Shown piece by piece: positions 9,318 through 16,532 of a stretch of DNA of 19,101 bases; the stretch's first letter is position 1; each line of letters starts with the position of its first letter. The DNA comes from Lachnospiraceae bacterium (GTDB taxonomy: Bacteria; Bacillota; Clostridia; Lachnospirales; Lachnospiraceae), in contig CAAEHZ010000586.1 of the NCBI GenBank assembly GCA_900755865.1, positions 1 through 19,101 on the forward strand, read 5' to 3'. The notes beneath the pieces are model-generated. The model saw only the letters and a list, made by a program, of their open reading frames with translations, ran no database searches and was not told where the DNA came from. A program made the position numbers and the translations under genes.

Positions 9318-9347
9318 TTGTTATGGCATGGAAATAGGAGGATGATT

Positions 9348-11636
9348 ATGATAGAACTGTTACAGGGCGGCGCATATCTGGTAAACGGTACGGAAATTAT
9401 TCCGGACGCTCCGGATGCAGCGGCGGCAATTACAGCAAAGACGGGCAGGCAGGTATCGAAGGAGGAGGCGGCAAAGAATACGATTGCCTATGGTATTCTG
9501 GAAAGCCATAATACTTCCGGAAATATGGAGAAGCTGAAAATCCGGTTTGACAAGCTGACCAGCCATGATATTACCTTTGTAGGTATTATCCAGACGGCAA
9601 GAGCTTCCGGACTGCAGAAGTTTCCCATGCCGTATGTATTGACGAACTGCCACAACTCTCTTTGTGCAGTAGGTGGAACCATTAACGAGGATGACCACAT
9701 GTTTGGACTTTCCTGCGCAAAGAAGTACGGCGGAGTTTATGTCCCCCCTCATCAGGCGGTTATTCATCAGTTTGCAAGGGAAATGCTGGCTTGCGGCGGC
9801 AAGATGATTCTGGGTTCCGATTCCCATACCAGATATGGTGCCCTTGGTACCATGGCAATGGGAGAGGGGGGACCGGAGCTGGTAAAGCAGCTCCTGAATC
9901 AGACCTATGATATTAACATGCCCGGCGTTGTCGGTATTTATCTGACCGGAGAACCGGTAAAGGGAGTAGGCCCTCAGGACGTTGCTCTGGCAATTATCGG
10001 TGCAGTCTTTAAGAACGGTTATGTAAAAAATAAGGTGATGGAGTTTGTAGGCCCCGGTGTTGCATCTCTGAGCGCTGATTTCAGAATCGGTGTGGATGTT
10101 ATGACAACGGAAACAACCTGTCTTTCTTCCATCTGGAAGACGGACAGTGCGATTGAAGAGTTCTATGAAATCCACGGACGGAAAGAGGATTACAGAGAGC
10201 TTGCACCCGGACAGGTGGCATATTATGACGGAATGGTTAAGATAGAACTGGATAAAATCCGTCCCATGATTGCCATGCCTTTCCATCCCAGCAATACCTA
10301 TACCATTGAGGAACTGAATGGAAATCTTCTGGACATTCTGGATGAAACAGAAAAGAGAGCGGCAGTTTCTCTGGACGGTGCGGTAGAGTTTCATTTGAAG
10401 GACAAGGTAAAGAACGGAAAGCTGCTGGTTGACCAGGGAATTATTGCAGGCTGTGCCGGCGGTGGATTTGAGAATATCTGTGCGGCAGCAGACATCCTGA
10501 AGGGCAGATATATCGGTGCGGATGAATTTACCTTAAGTGTTTATCCGGCATCCATGCCAGTTTATATGGAACTGATTCGGAATGGCTGTGCAGCAACCAT
10601 TCTGGAAACCGGCGCGGTAATGAAAACAGCCTTCTGCGGTCCCTGCTTTGGTGCAGGTGATACTCCCGCAAACAATGCTTTCAGTATCCGTCATTCTACC
10701 AGAAACTTCCCCAACAGAGAGGGAAGCAAGCTCCAGAACGGTCAGATTTCTTCTGTTGCCCTGATGGATGCCCGTTCCATTGCGGCAACGGCGGCAAACA
10801 AGGGTATTCTGACACCGGCTACGGAGTTTGATGGTGACTTTGGAAAATATAAATATCACTTTGACAGTAAGATTTATGCAAACCGGGTATTTGATTCTCA
10901 TGGTGTGGCAGACCCGGATGCAGAAATCCAGTTTGGACCCAATATCAAGGACTGGCCGGCTATGGGAGCGCTGCCGGACAATCTGGTACTGCAGATTGTC
11001 AGTGAAATCCATGACCCGGTAACAACCACGGATGAGCTGATTCCTTCCGGAGAAACCTCTTCCTACCGTTCCAATCCCTTAGGACTGGCTGAGTTTACCT
11101 TAAGCCGTAAGGACCCCGCTTATGTGGGCAGAGCGAAGGCAATGCGCGCGCTGGAGGAAGAGCGTATGAAGGGTGGACATCCCTGCCATGTATGTCCTGA
11201 AATCAAGAATGTTATGGGACCGATTAAGCAGCAGTTCCCGGAGGTCAGCCATGTAAATACAGGCTTTGGCTCTACCATTTTTGCAGTCAAGCCAGGTGAC
11301 GGTTCTGCCCGTGAGCAGGCGGCTTCCTGCCAGAAGGTGCTTGGCGGCTGGGCAAATATTGCAAATGAGTATGCGACAAAGCGTTATCGCTCCAACCTGA
11401 TTAACTGGGGTATGCTGCCCTTCTTAATCAAAGAGGGAGAGCTTCCCTTCCACAATCTGGATTATCTGTTTATCCCGGATATCAAGAAGGCAGTGGAGGA
11501 AAAAGCAGAGGTAATTCCCGCGTATGTGGTAAAGGATGGCGGACTTGAAAAATTTGAACTGCGTCTGGGAGAACTGACAGACGAAGAACGACAGATTATT
11601 TTAAAGGGCTGTCTGATTAACTATAACCGGGTATAA
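9348..11636 (+). CDS. Aconitase-superfamily hydratase (4Fe-4S)
   Basis: A 762-residue member of the aconitase/isopropylmalate isomerase superfamily. Cys369 (in AGCAGGG) and Cys430/Cys433 (CGPC) have the 61- and 3-residue spacing of the three cluster ligands of aconitases, so a 4Fe-4S cluster is likely retained. An [19 protein letters not shown] segment matches the substrate-binding loop. The C-terminal part corresponds to the swivelling domain. It differs from standard AcnA, AcnB and LeuCD proteins and is closer in length and style to the uncharacterised YbhJ-type hydratases, so the substrate is not assigned. The start is the second of two nearby ATGs: AGGAGG ends six bases before it but directly abuts the first. 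The gap to glgP is 30 bases, consistent with one transcript. Confidence 0.85.
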   Translation: MIELLQGGAYLVNGTEIIPDAPDAAAAITAKTGRQVSKEEAAKNTIAYGILESHNTSGNMEKLKIRFDKLTSHDITFVGIIQTARASGLQKFPMPYVLTNCHNSLCAVGGTINEDDHMFGLSCAKKYGGVYVPPHQAVIHQFAREMLACGGKMILGSDSHTRYGALGTMAMGEGGPELVKQLLNQTYDINMPGVVGIYLTGEPVKGVGPQDVALAIIGAVFKNGYVKNKVMEFVGPGVASLSADFRIGVDVMTTETTCLSSIWKTDSAIEEFYEIHGRKEDYRELAPGQVAYYDGMVKIELDKIRPMIAMPFHPSNTYTIEELNGNLLDILDETEKRAAVSLDGAVEFHLKDKVKNGKLLVDQGIIAGCAGGGFENICAAADILKGRYIGADEFTLSVYPASMPVYMELIRNGCAATILETGAVMKTAFCGPCFGAGDTPANNAFSIRHSTRNFPNREGSKLQNGQISSVALMDARSIAATAANKGILTPATEFDGDFGKYKYHFDSKIYANRVFDSHGVADPDAEIQFGPNIKDWPAMGALPDNLVLQIVSEIHDPVTTTDELIPSGETSSYRSNPLGLAEFTLSRKDPAYVGRAKAMRALEEERMKGGHPCHVCPEIKNVMGPIKQQFPEVSHVNTGFGSTIFAVKPGDGSAREQAASCQKVLGGWANIANEYATKRYRSNLINWGMLPFLIKEGELPFHNLDYLFIPDIKKAVEEKAEVIPAYVVKDGGLEKFELRLGELTDEERQIILKGCLINYNRV

Positions 11637-11653
11637 AAAGCGGCGCAAAGTAG

Positions 11654-11722
11654 CCATTATCGCAGAACTGAATCTGAAATTCAGTTCGCGATTCCTTCGG
11701 CAAAGGAATGCCTGCGGAATGG
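11654..11722. repeat. Compact three-way-junction palindromic element before the sseB-like gene
   Basis: Outer arms CCATT..CGCAG (11654-11665) and CTGCG.AATGG (11712-11722) pair. They enclose two perfect hairpins: AACTGAAT/ATTCAGTT (11666-11686, loop CTGAA) and ATTCCTT/AAGGAAT (11691-11709, loop CGGCA). An alternative fold extends the first hairpin to TCGC/GCGA at its base. No T-run follows, so it is not an intrinsic terminator. The right outer arm runs into the GGAG ribosome binding site of the next gene. It could be a dispersed palindromic repeat, an mRNA processing or stability element, or a translational control hairpin. Confidence 0.65.
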
Positions 11723-11730
11723 AGATTAGT

Positions 11731-12291
11731 ATGGAATTTAATAAAACAGTATCAAATCCTATGTTGGTAGGATGTATCGAATTGATAAAGGCAGAGGATA
11801 CGCCGGAACACAGAAAAATGTTTGTGGATGAGCTGATTCAGGCAAATATGATGGCGCCGGTTCTGATGGAGCCTCAGCCTGTAGAAGGACCGGATGGCAA
11901 GCTGAGGGCAGAGCCGGGAACTAAGGTACAGTTTCCCATGCTGTCAGCCCCGGACGGGAAGAAGTTCTTTATGGCATTTACAGATGCTTCCGAATATGAG
12001 GCATGGCAGGAAAAGGTAGGACAGAAGCAGCACTTTTTTGCCCTGAAATTTGATGACTATGCGGCAATGCTTCTGCGCCGGGATTCCAACGGGAATGTCA
12101 GCCCGGCACTTGGCTTTGTAATCAATCCGGTGGGGGCTAATCTGGTGGTTCCCCGGGAAATGGTGGCAAATATTATGGCAATGCGGATTGCCCAGGCAAG
12201 ACAGGCAGCCGCAAAAAATGCCGGAGGACAGGTTTTAAGACCTGCTCCGGCGACACAGAAGGCAGAGGAAGCAGAAGAGAAAAACGATTAA
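11731..12291 (+). CDS. SseB-family protein
   Basis: A 186-residue soluble protein whose body matches the SseB N-terminal domain pattern, with the diagnostic ending GFVINPVGANLVVPREMVA. Before it comes FPMLSAPDGKKFFMAFTD, and the family's acidic strand-turn pattern is visible throughout. The last 30 residues are Ala/Glu/Lys rich and probably disordered. The domain is widespread in Firmicutes and enterobacteria, but no clear biochemical function is established for most members. The start is the ATG with GGAG six bases upstream. A second in-frame ATG four codons earlier lacks a binding site. It follows the hydratase after a 94-base gap holding the palindromic element, so it may share that transcript. 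Confidence 0.85.
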   Translation: MEFNKTVSNPMLVGCIELIKAEDTPEHRKMFVDELIQANMMAPVLMEPQPVEGPDGKLRAEPGTKVQFPMLSAPDGKKFFMAFTDASEYEAWQEKVGQKQHFFALKFDDYAAMLLRRDSNGNVSPALGFVINPVGANLVVPREMVANIMAMRIAQARQAAAKNAGGQVLRPAPATQKAEEAEEKND

Positions 12292-12305
12292 AAAGTGCAG
12301 AAAAC

Positions 12306-12332
12306 TAAAGAATAAAGGCAAAAGGTCGATAT
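12306..12332 (+). promoter_or_regulatory. Sigma-28 (SigD/FliA)-like promoter
   Basis: TAAA (12306-12309), exactly 15 bases, then GTCGATAT (12325-12332). The family consensus is TAAA-N15-GCCGATAA/T, so one or two bases of the -10 differ depending on the version. A TATAAT (12330-12335) overlaps it, but nothing resembling TTGACA lies 16-18 bases upstream, which favours the alternative sigma factor. It would give a 5' leader of roughly 215 bases to the gene at 12559. Confidence 0.5.
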
Positions 12333-12391
12333 AATAGGTACAGGGAGCGGTCAGGCCAAACCGCTTACAAGTATGATAAAGAAGACCACGG

Positions 12392-12443
12392 ATGGTATGA
12401 GCAGAAGAAAGAGGGATTTTTCTTCGCTGATACCATTTTTTTT
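12392..12443 (+). terminator. Intrinsic terminator inside the 5' leader (attenuator candidate)
   Basis: ATGGTAT (12392-12398) pairs with ATACCAT (12430-12436), AGC with GCT (12426-12428), and GAAGAAA (12404-12410) with TTTCTTC (12419-12425). Seven further Ts follow. It lies about 50 bases after the sigma-28-like promoter and 115 bases before the TTG start. A small hairpin AGCGGT/ACCGCT (12346-12365) precedes it, and CGAAA-GAAG-TTTCG (12464-12477) follows. It could end read-through from the sseB-like gene, or act as a regulated attenuator. No known riboswitch consensus was recognised in the leader. Confidence 0.8.
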
Positions 12444-12558
12444 CGGGCAGACAGGAGGGAAGCCGAAAGAAGTTTCGACGGGGAAGCTGGGATTGCAACA
12501 GGGACGGTGGATAACAGCGGAAGGGCGGAATGGGTTCTTTGGAAAAGGAGAGAACAAT

Positions 12559-13776
12559 TTGAGAATAGAATCTGCATCAGTAGCGATGAATGCTTCCAGA
12601 AAGTATGAAAGCAGTTCTGTTACCATGAGAAGATTTACGATTACAGAAGTAACAGCAGGCTCCCTTCAGGGAGGAAATCTGACCGCCACGGGAGGGGATA
12701 CAAAGGCTTCCGGGGAAGAAGGGCAGGAGCAGACAACAGGGACAAAGGAAAATACGGGGATGAGTCTCAGGGACTGGCAGAACCGTTTTCAGACAAAAAT
12801 TTCCTCTGTTTCCCTGCGCAGCAGTGCCAGTCAGACCTATGAGGAAATCAGAAACCAGACCATCCGATATATTTATGAACTGTTTTTTGGAAACAGACAA
12901 AGCAGAGGAAACTGGCTGGATACGGCTTTGGGCAGGAACAGTGGAACAGAGAGCAGCCAGGGGAGTACTCAGGCGGATAGCACCCAGACGGACAACACCC
13001 GGACGGAAAATCAGACCGGTACAACTGGGACGTTAAACAAAAGCCAGGAAGAGGGAAACCTGATATGGCTGGTGAACAGCCCCACAGCGAGATACAAGCG
13101 GTTAGAGTATGTGCAGGAAAGCTATTATCAGGAAAAGGAATCCACATCCTTTTCCACGGTGGGAACGGTACGCACAGGCGATGGCAGGGAAATCAATTTT
13201 AATATCAATGTGGGGATGAGCCGCAGCTTCGAGGAAAGATATCGGGAACAACTGGATTTGGCAAGCTTTACCTTCTGTGACCCGCTTGTCATCAATCTGG
13301 ATACAGATGCGGTGGAGCTTACGGATCAGACCATGTTTTTTGATATTGATGCCGATGGTACTCCGGATGAGGTAGCAGGACCCGGCTCCGGAAGCGGATA
13401 TCTGGCACTGGATAAAAACGGGGACGGAATTATCAATGACGGAAGCGAACTGTTCGGCACAAAAAGCGGCAATGGCTTTGCGGATTTGGCGCAGTATGAT
13501 GAGGATGGCAATGGCTGGATTGATGAAAATGATGCCATCTGGGATAAGCTGAAAATCTGGATGAAGGATGAAAACGGAAATGATGTGCTTTATAAGCTTT
13601 CAGAAAAAGGGGTAGGAGCCATCTGCCTGCAGAATGTTTCCACAGATTACACCCAGAAAAGCCAGACAGGGCAGACACTTGGCGCGGTGCGTTATTCCGG
13701 AGCTTTCTTATATGAAAATGGAGATTGTGGAACAATCCAGCATGTTGATATTGCAAAATATGCAAAAGAAGCGTAG
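12559..13776 (+). CDS. Protein with Ca-binding EF-hand-like repeats, no signal peptide
   Basis: A 405-residue protein of unknown function. The N-terminus (MRIESASVAMNASRKYESSS) has no secretion signal or membrane helix. A segment rich in Thr, Gln, Ser and Asn (about 125-175) looks disordered. From about residue 245 comes a module seen in bacterial Ca-binding proteins, including RTX-type ones. It contains DIDADGTPDE (262-271), LALDKNGDGIINDGSELFG (to residue 300) and an EF-hand loop DEDGNGWIDEND (314-325) with Asp/Asn at positions 1, 3, 5, 9 and 12. KIWMKDENGND follows. The TTG start was chosen for the AAGGAGAG eight to nine bases upstream. The frame stays open further up but crosses the leader terminator, so that part is rejected. 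Promoter type hints at motility-linked expression, which is inference only. Confidence 0.8.
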   Translation: MRIESASVAMNASRKYESSSVTMRRFTITEVTAGSLQGGNLTATGGDTKASGEEGQEQTTGTKENTGMSLRDWQNRFQTKISSVSLRSSASQTYEEIRNQTIRYIYELFFGNRQSRGNWLDTALGRNSGTESSQGSTQADSTQTDNTRTENQTGTTGTLNKSQEEGNLIWLVNSPTARYKRLEYVQESYYQEKESTSFSTVGTVRTGDGREINFNINVGMSRSFEERYREQLDLASFTFCDPLVINLDTDAVELTDQTMFFDIDADGTPDEVAGPGSGSGYLALDKNGDGIINDGSELFGTKSGNGFADLAQYDEDGNGWIDENDAIWDKLKIWMKDENGNDVLYKLSEKGVGAICLQNVSTDYTQKSQTGQTLGAVRYSGAFLYENGDCGTIQHVDIAKYAKEA

Positions 13777-13810
13777 ACTGACAGGGAGATTTCTCTCCCT
13801 GTCAGTTTTT
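13777..13810 (+). terminator. Strong intrinsic terminator after the Ca-binding protein gene
   Basis: Starting directly after the TAG stop, ACTGACAGGGAGA (13777-13789) pairs perfectly over 13 bases with TCTCCCTGTCAGT (13794-13806) around a TTTC loop. Five Ts end at 13810. It isolates the gene from the MATE gene downstream. Confidence 0.95.
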
Positions 13811-13895
13811 GTACAGGATTTAACAGGTTTACGCAGTTACAGGTGGCAATATCTGGAGCCTGTAAGGACGGATACTTCAGGAAAGGATTGTATAT

Positions 13896-15278
13896 ATGTC
13901 TTTAAAATTCGGGAAATTATATGATAAGAAGCAGATTGATTTTCAGGGGATGCTGTATCCTACGAAGGCGATGATTGCCCTTCTGGTGCCTATTGTCATA
14001 GAACAGCTGCTCAACTCCTTTATGGGAATGGTGGATACCATGATGGTAAGTAACGTGGGAAGCGAGGCGATTTCCGCGGTTTCTCTGGTGGATTCCATCA
14101 ACAATCTTGTGATTCAGGTCTTTTCTGCCATGGCAACCGGGGCGGCGATTATCTGCTCCCAATATCTGGGAAACCGGGATGAAAACGGCTGTAACCGGGC
14201 GGCAAGGCAGGTGGTGCTGACGGTACTGACGATTTCGCTGAGTATCATGGTGTTGGGACTTTGCTTCCGAAAGCCGCTGCTTCAACTGACCTTTGGACAG
14301 ATAGAGCCGGGGGTTATGGAAAAGGCGCAGGTATACTTTCTGATAACAGTTTTATCCTATCCGTTTCTTGCTTTGTTTAATGCGGGTTCTGCCTTTTTCC
14401 GGGCAGGCGGAAATTCCCGCTTTCCCATGCAGGTTTCCGTTGTCTGTAATCTGTTGAATATCGCAGGAAATGCTGTTTTGATTTTCGGATTCCAGATGGG
14501 TGTTGCAGGAGCAGCTTTGTCTACGCTGTTTTCCCGTGCCCTGTCAGCGATTGTTATTTTTTACTATCTGCGGAAGCCCAGACAGGTTGTTGTGGTAAAG
14601 GATTATCTGCAGATCCGCCCGGATATGCCGCTGATTATGAAGATTCTGGCAATTGGTGTGCCGGCGGGAATTGAAAATGGTATGTTCCAGTTCGGAAAGC
14701 TGGCAATCCAGTCTACGGTTTCTACCATGGGAACCGTGGCAATCGCTGCGCAGGCAATGGCAAATATTCTGGAAATGGTAAATGGTATTTTCGGTGTGGG
14801 CGTAGGGATTGGACTGATGACCATGGTAGGACAGGCAATCGGTGCGGGCAGAAGAGAAGAAGCAAAGTTCTATGTGGTGCGCTGTACCCAGATTGGTCTG
14901 GTGGGGATTCTGGTTTCCTGCCTTCTTGTGCTGGCAGCCACAAAGCCGATTTTGTGGATTGCAGGAATGGAAGCGGAAAGTGCTGCCATGTGCTTTGACA
15001 TGGTAGTGGCAATTACCATCGCAAAGCCGCTGTTCTGGACATTTTCCTTTATCCCTGCCTATGGTATGCGGGCGGCGGGGGATGTAAAATTTTCCATGAT
15101 AACATCTACAATAACCATGTGGTGTTTAAGAGTTGCCCTTTGTATATTTTTAGTAAGACAGTATCATATGGGACCGATGGCGGTCTGGTACGGTATGTTC
15201 GCAGACTGGGCGGTAAGAGGTGTAATTTTCTTTATTCGTTTTAAAAGTGGAAAATGGCTGCACAGTAAAGTTGTCTGA
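13896..15278 (+). CDS. MATE-family efflux transporter
   Basis: A 460-residue integral membrane protein with about 12 hydrophobic helices in two similar halves, the usual size for the family. The first helix region PIVIEQLLNSFMGMVDTMMVSNVGSEAISAV is the classic MATE N-terminal signature. The second half repeats it with VPAGIENGMFQFGKLAIQSTVSTMGTVAIAAQAMA. MATE proteins export cationic drugs or metabolites in exchange for sodium or protons. The substrate cannot be predicted here. ATG at 13896 has AGGAAAGG upstream. An 85-base gap separates it from the preceding terminator. I saw no convincing promoter there and no clear terminator after the stop codon. Confidence 0.93.
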   Translation: MSLKFGKLYDKKQIDFQGMLYPTKAMIALLVPIVIEQLLNSFMGMVDTMMVSNVGSEAISAVSLVDSINNLVIQVFSAMATGAAIICSQYLGNRDENGCNRAARQVVLTVLTISLSIMVLGLCFRKPLLQLTFGQIEPGVMEKAQVYFLITVLSYPFLALFNAGSAFFRAGGNSRFPMQVSVVCNLLNIAGNAVLIFGFQMGVAGAALSTLFSRALSAIVIFYYLRKPRQVVVVKDYLQIRPDMPLIMKILAIGVPAGIENGMFQFGKLAIQSTVSTMGTVAIAAQAMANILEMVNGIFGVGVGIGLMTMVGQAIGAGRREEAKFYVVRCTQIGLVGILVSCLLVLAATKPILWIAGMEAESAAMCFDMVVAITIAKPLFWTFSFIPAYGMRAAGDVKFSMITSTITMWCLRVALCIFLVRQYHMGPMAVWYGMFADWAVRGVIFFIRFKSGKWLHSKVV

Positions 15279-15291
15279 ATCAATGGCTTTC

Positions 15292-15320
15292 GTATAAAAA
15301 GAACCCTTTCCGGCAAGACT
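15292..15320 (+). promoter_or_regulatory. Sigma-F-type (forespore) promoter of the SpoIIQ-like gene
   Basis: GTATA (15292-15296), 15 bases, then GGCAAGACT (15312-15320). This matches the Bacillus sigma-F pattern GyATA-N15-GGnnAnAnT at every specified position. No vegetative promoter is visible. SpoIIQ in Bacillus is made in the forespore under sigma-F, so promoter and protein call support each other. Confidence 0.65.
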
Positions 15321-15356
15321 GTCAAAGAGGAAACTTAACATCTTGCGAAGAAAGGG
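15304..15356 (+). repeat. Two-part inverted repeat overlapping the ribosome binding site
   Basis: CCCTTTC (15304-15310) pairs with GAAAGGG (15350-15356), and GCAAGA (15313-15318) with TCTTGC (15341-15346). The right arm contains the Shine-Dalgarno AAGGGAG of the SpoIIQ-like gene and the left arm overlaps the -10 of the sigma-F promoter. A forespore transcript would start inside the loop and lack the left arm. A transcript reading through from the MATE gene would carry both arms and could hide the binding site. Confidence 0.5.
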
Positions 15357-15367
15357 AGAGAACAGCC

Positions 15368-16276
15368 ATGAGAAGGAATCAGAGAAATAGAAATAATGGA
15401 AAAAAGGAACGGATAGTCATGCTTGCCTCATCAGCCTTTGTGCTTGCTGCGTTGACGATGACGGGAGTATATATGCAGGCACAGAATACAGGGGAAGAGG
15501 ATGACGGATACACCATAGACTTTACGGCACTGGAGGACCACGCGGCAGATAAAAATCAGGAAATCGCCCGGAACAGAACAGATACCGGAAATGCAGTTCT
15601 GGAGGATGACCTGGATTATATGCCCATGGAGGCGGGCTCCGGTCTGATACAGATTCCCGGTCTGACGGATAAAGAGGAAACTCAGATTCCGGAGGGGGAG
15701 GACCTTCTGAAGGAAAAGGAAGAAGAGAAGGAAAAGGATACAGAGAAGGACGGGGAGAAGAATCAGGAGGCAGAAAAGGAAGGAAGTAAGGAGGCTCCTG
15801 GCGGGGACGCTCCCAGGGAGGCGCCGAAGCAGGCAGAATCCCAGGCGGTAAAGGAACTGCAGTTTTCGGAGGCAGAGGGGCTTTTAAGACCGTTAGAGGG
15901 AGAGGTGCTACTGCCCTTCAGCATGGACAGTAGTATTTACTTTTCCACGCTTGACCAGTATAAATACAATCCGGCGCTGATGCTTCAGGCTGAGGAGGGT
16001 ACCCAGATTGTGGCATGCGCAGACGGAAAGGTGGAGCATCTTTTTGAAGATGCGGAAATCGGTCTTGGATTTACGGTGGAACTGGGAAATGGCTATGAAC
16101 TGACCTACGGACAGTTAAAGGAACTGACTGTGGAGCAGGGCAGCTATATTCAGGAGGGAGATGTGATAGGAGTGGTTGGCGCTCCTACGAAATATTTCAG
16201 CGTGGAAGGCGCAAATCTTTATTTGAAGCTGACGGCAGACGGTATTCCTGTGAATCCGGAAAGCCTGTTCCGATAG
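15368..16276 (+). CDS. SpoIIQ-like forespore membrane protein with degenerate LytM/M23 domain
   Basis: A 302-residue protein. A short basic N-terminus is followed by a membrane helix (about 16-36), an acidic and Lys/Glu-rich linker (about 37-168) and a LytM/M23 fold (about 170-302). The fold is recognisable from AEEGTQIVACADGKV, LGNGYELTYG, VEQGSYIQEGDVIGVVG and the closing DGIPVNPESLF. The metal ligands are lost: the HxH pair reads N283 and Y285 (GANLYLKL in place of GPHLHFE), and the YAHL histidine is Gln249. It is thus not expected to cut peptidoglycan. In engulfing sporulators SpoIIQ binds SpoIIIAH across the intermembrane space, and non-catalytic LytM domains serve in binding. Topology and the sigma-F-type promoter fit that role. 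A generic M23-like protein is the alternative. The ATG has AAGGGAG nine bases upstream. Confidence 0.75.
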   Translation: MRRNQRNRNNGKKERIVMLASSAFVLAALTMTGVYMQAQNTGEEDDGYTIDFTALEDHAADKNQEIARNRTDTGNAVLEDDLDYMPMEAGSGLIQIPGLTDKEETQIPEGEDLLKEKEEEKEKDTEKDGEKNQEAEKEGSKEAPGGDAPREAPKQAESQAVKELQFSEAEGLLRPLEGEVLLPFSMDSSIYFSTLDQYKYNPALMLQAEEGTQIVACADGKVEHLFEDAEIGLGFTVELGNGYELTYGQLKELTVEQGSYIQEGDVIGVVGAPTKYFSVEGANLYLKLTADGIPVNPESLFR

Positions 16277-16286
16277 GGAGGCAGGT

Positions 16287-16532
16287 ATGTATATTGTCGG
16301 TGAAAGAATAAAGACCATGGCTGGAGAGGAAATAGAGGATGGCTCTAAGGAAAATCTGTGCAGGGAATGTGCGCAGAAACAGGAGAAATATGAAAAAAAG
16401 AAAGTGGAGCGCGGCTTGCGTTTGTATGATGCTGTCTGTCCTGCCCTTCAGCGGCTGTGGACAGCAGAAAACAACAGAATATGTTCCAAACACAGCTGTG
16501 CCCACAGCCATGGAAGAAACGCCGGTGATTGA
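16287..16532 (+). CDS. Possible small overlapping ORF (81 codons) with strong ribosome binding site
   Basis: AGGGAGG lies five bases before the ATG, a better site than that of the lipoprotein gene that follows. The first 35 residues or so (MYIVGERIKTMAGEEIEDGS..., with CRECAQKQEKYEKKK) precede the lipoprotein start. The remaining part overlaps the lipoprotein gene by 143 bases in another frame and has shadow-like composition. It may be a translated leader that couples translation of the lipoprotein to the SpoIIQ-like gene, or a decayed gene. Function is unknown and it may not be real. Confidence 0.3.
   Translation: MYIVGERIKTMAGEEIEDGSKENLCRECAQKQEKYEKKKVERGLRLYDAVCPALQRLWTAENNRICSKHSCAHSHGRNAGD

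Noticed and set aside
9360..10394. Long antisense open frame opposite the hydratase gene
   Set aside because: It mirrors the codon bias of the gene below it, has no start signals and no recognisable domain. The same holds for the long antisense frames opposite ileS (5798-6622) and glgP (6774-7673, 7695-8546).
11660..11709. Tandem hairpins as an intrinsic terminator after the hydratase gene
   Set aside because: Neither hairpin is followed by a T-run on either strand.
12373..12558. Upstream extension of the Ca-binding protein frame
   Set aside because: It crosses a complete intrinsic terminator, has no binding site at its ATG, and its composition is unlike the protein. The TTG at 12559 has a good site.
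12336..12558. Cyclic-di-GMP or other known riboswitch in this leader
   Set aside because: The conserved ACGCA..GGCAAACC..ACGCAAAGC core of c-di-GMP-I and the class II core are both missing. Only generic hairpins are visible.
13811..13895. Promoter for the MATE gene
   Set aside because: TTTACG and TATCTG are 16 bases apart, but both match the consensus poorly.
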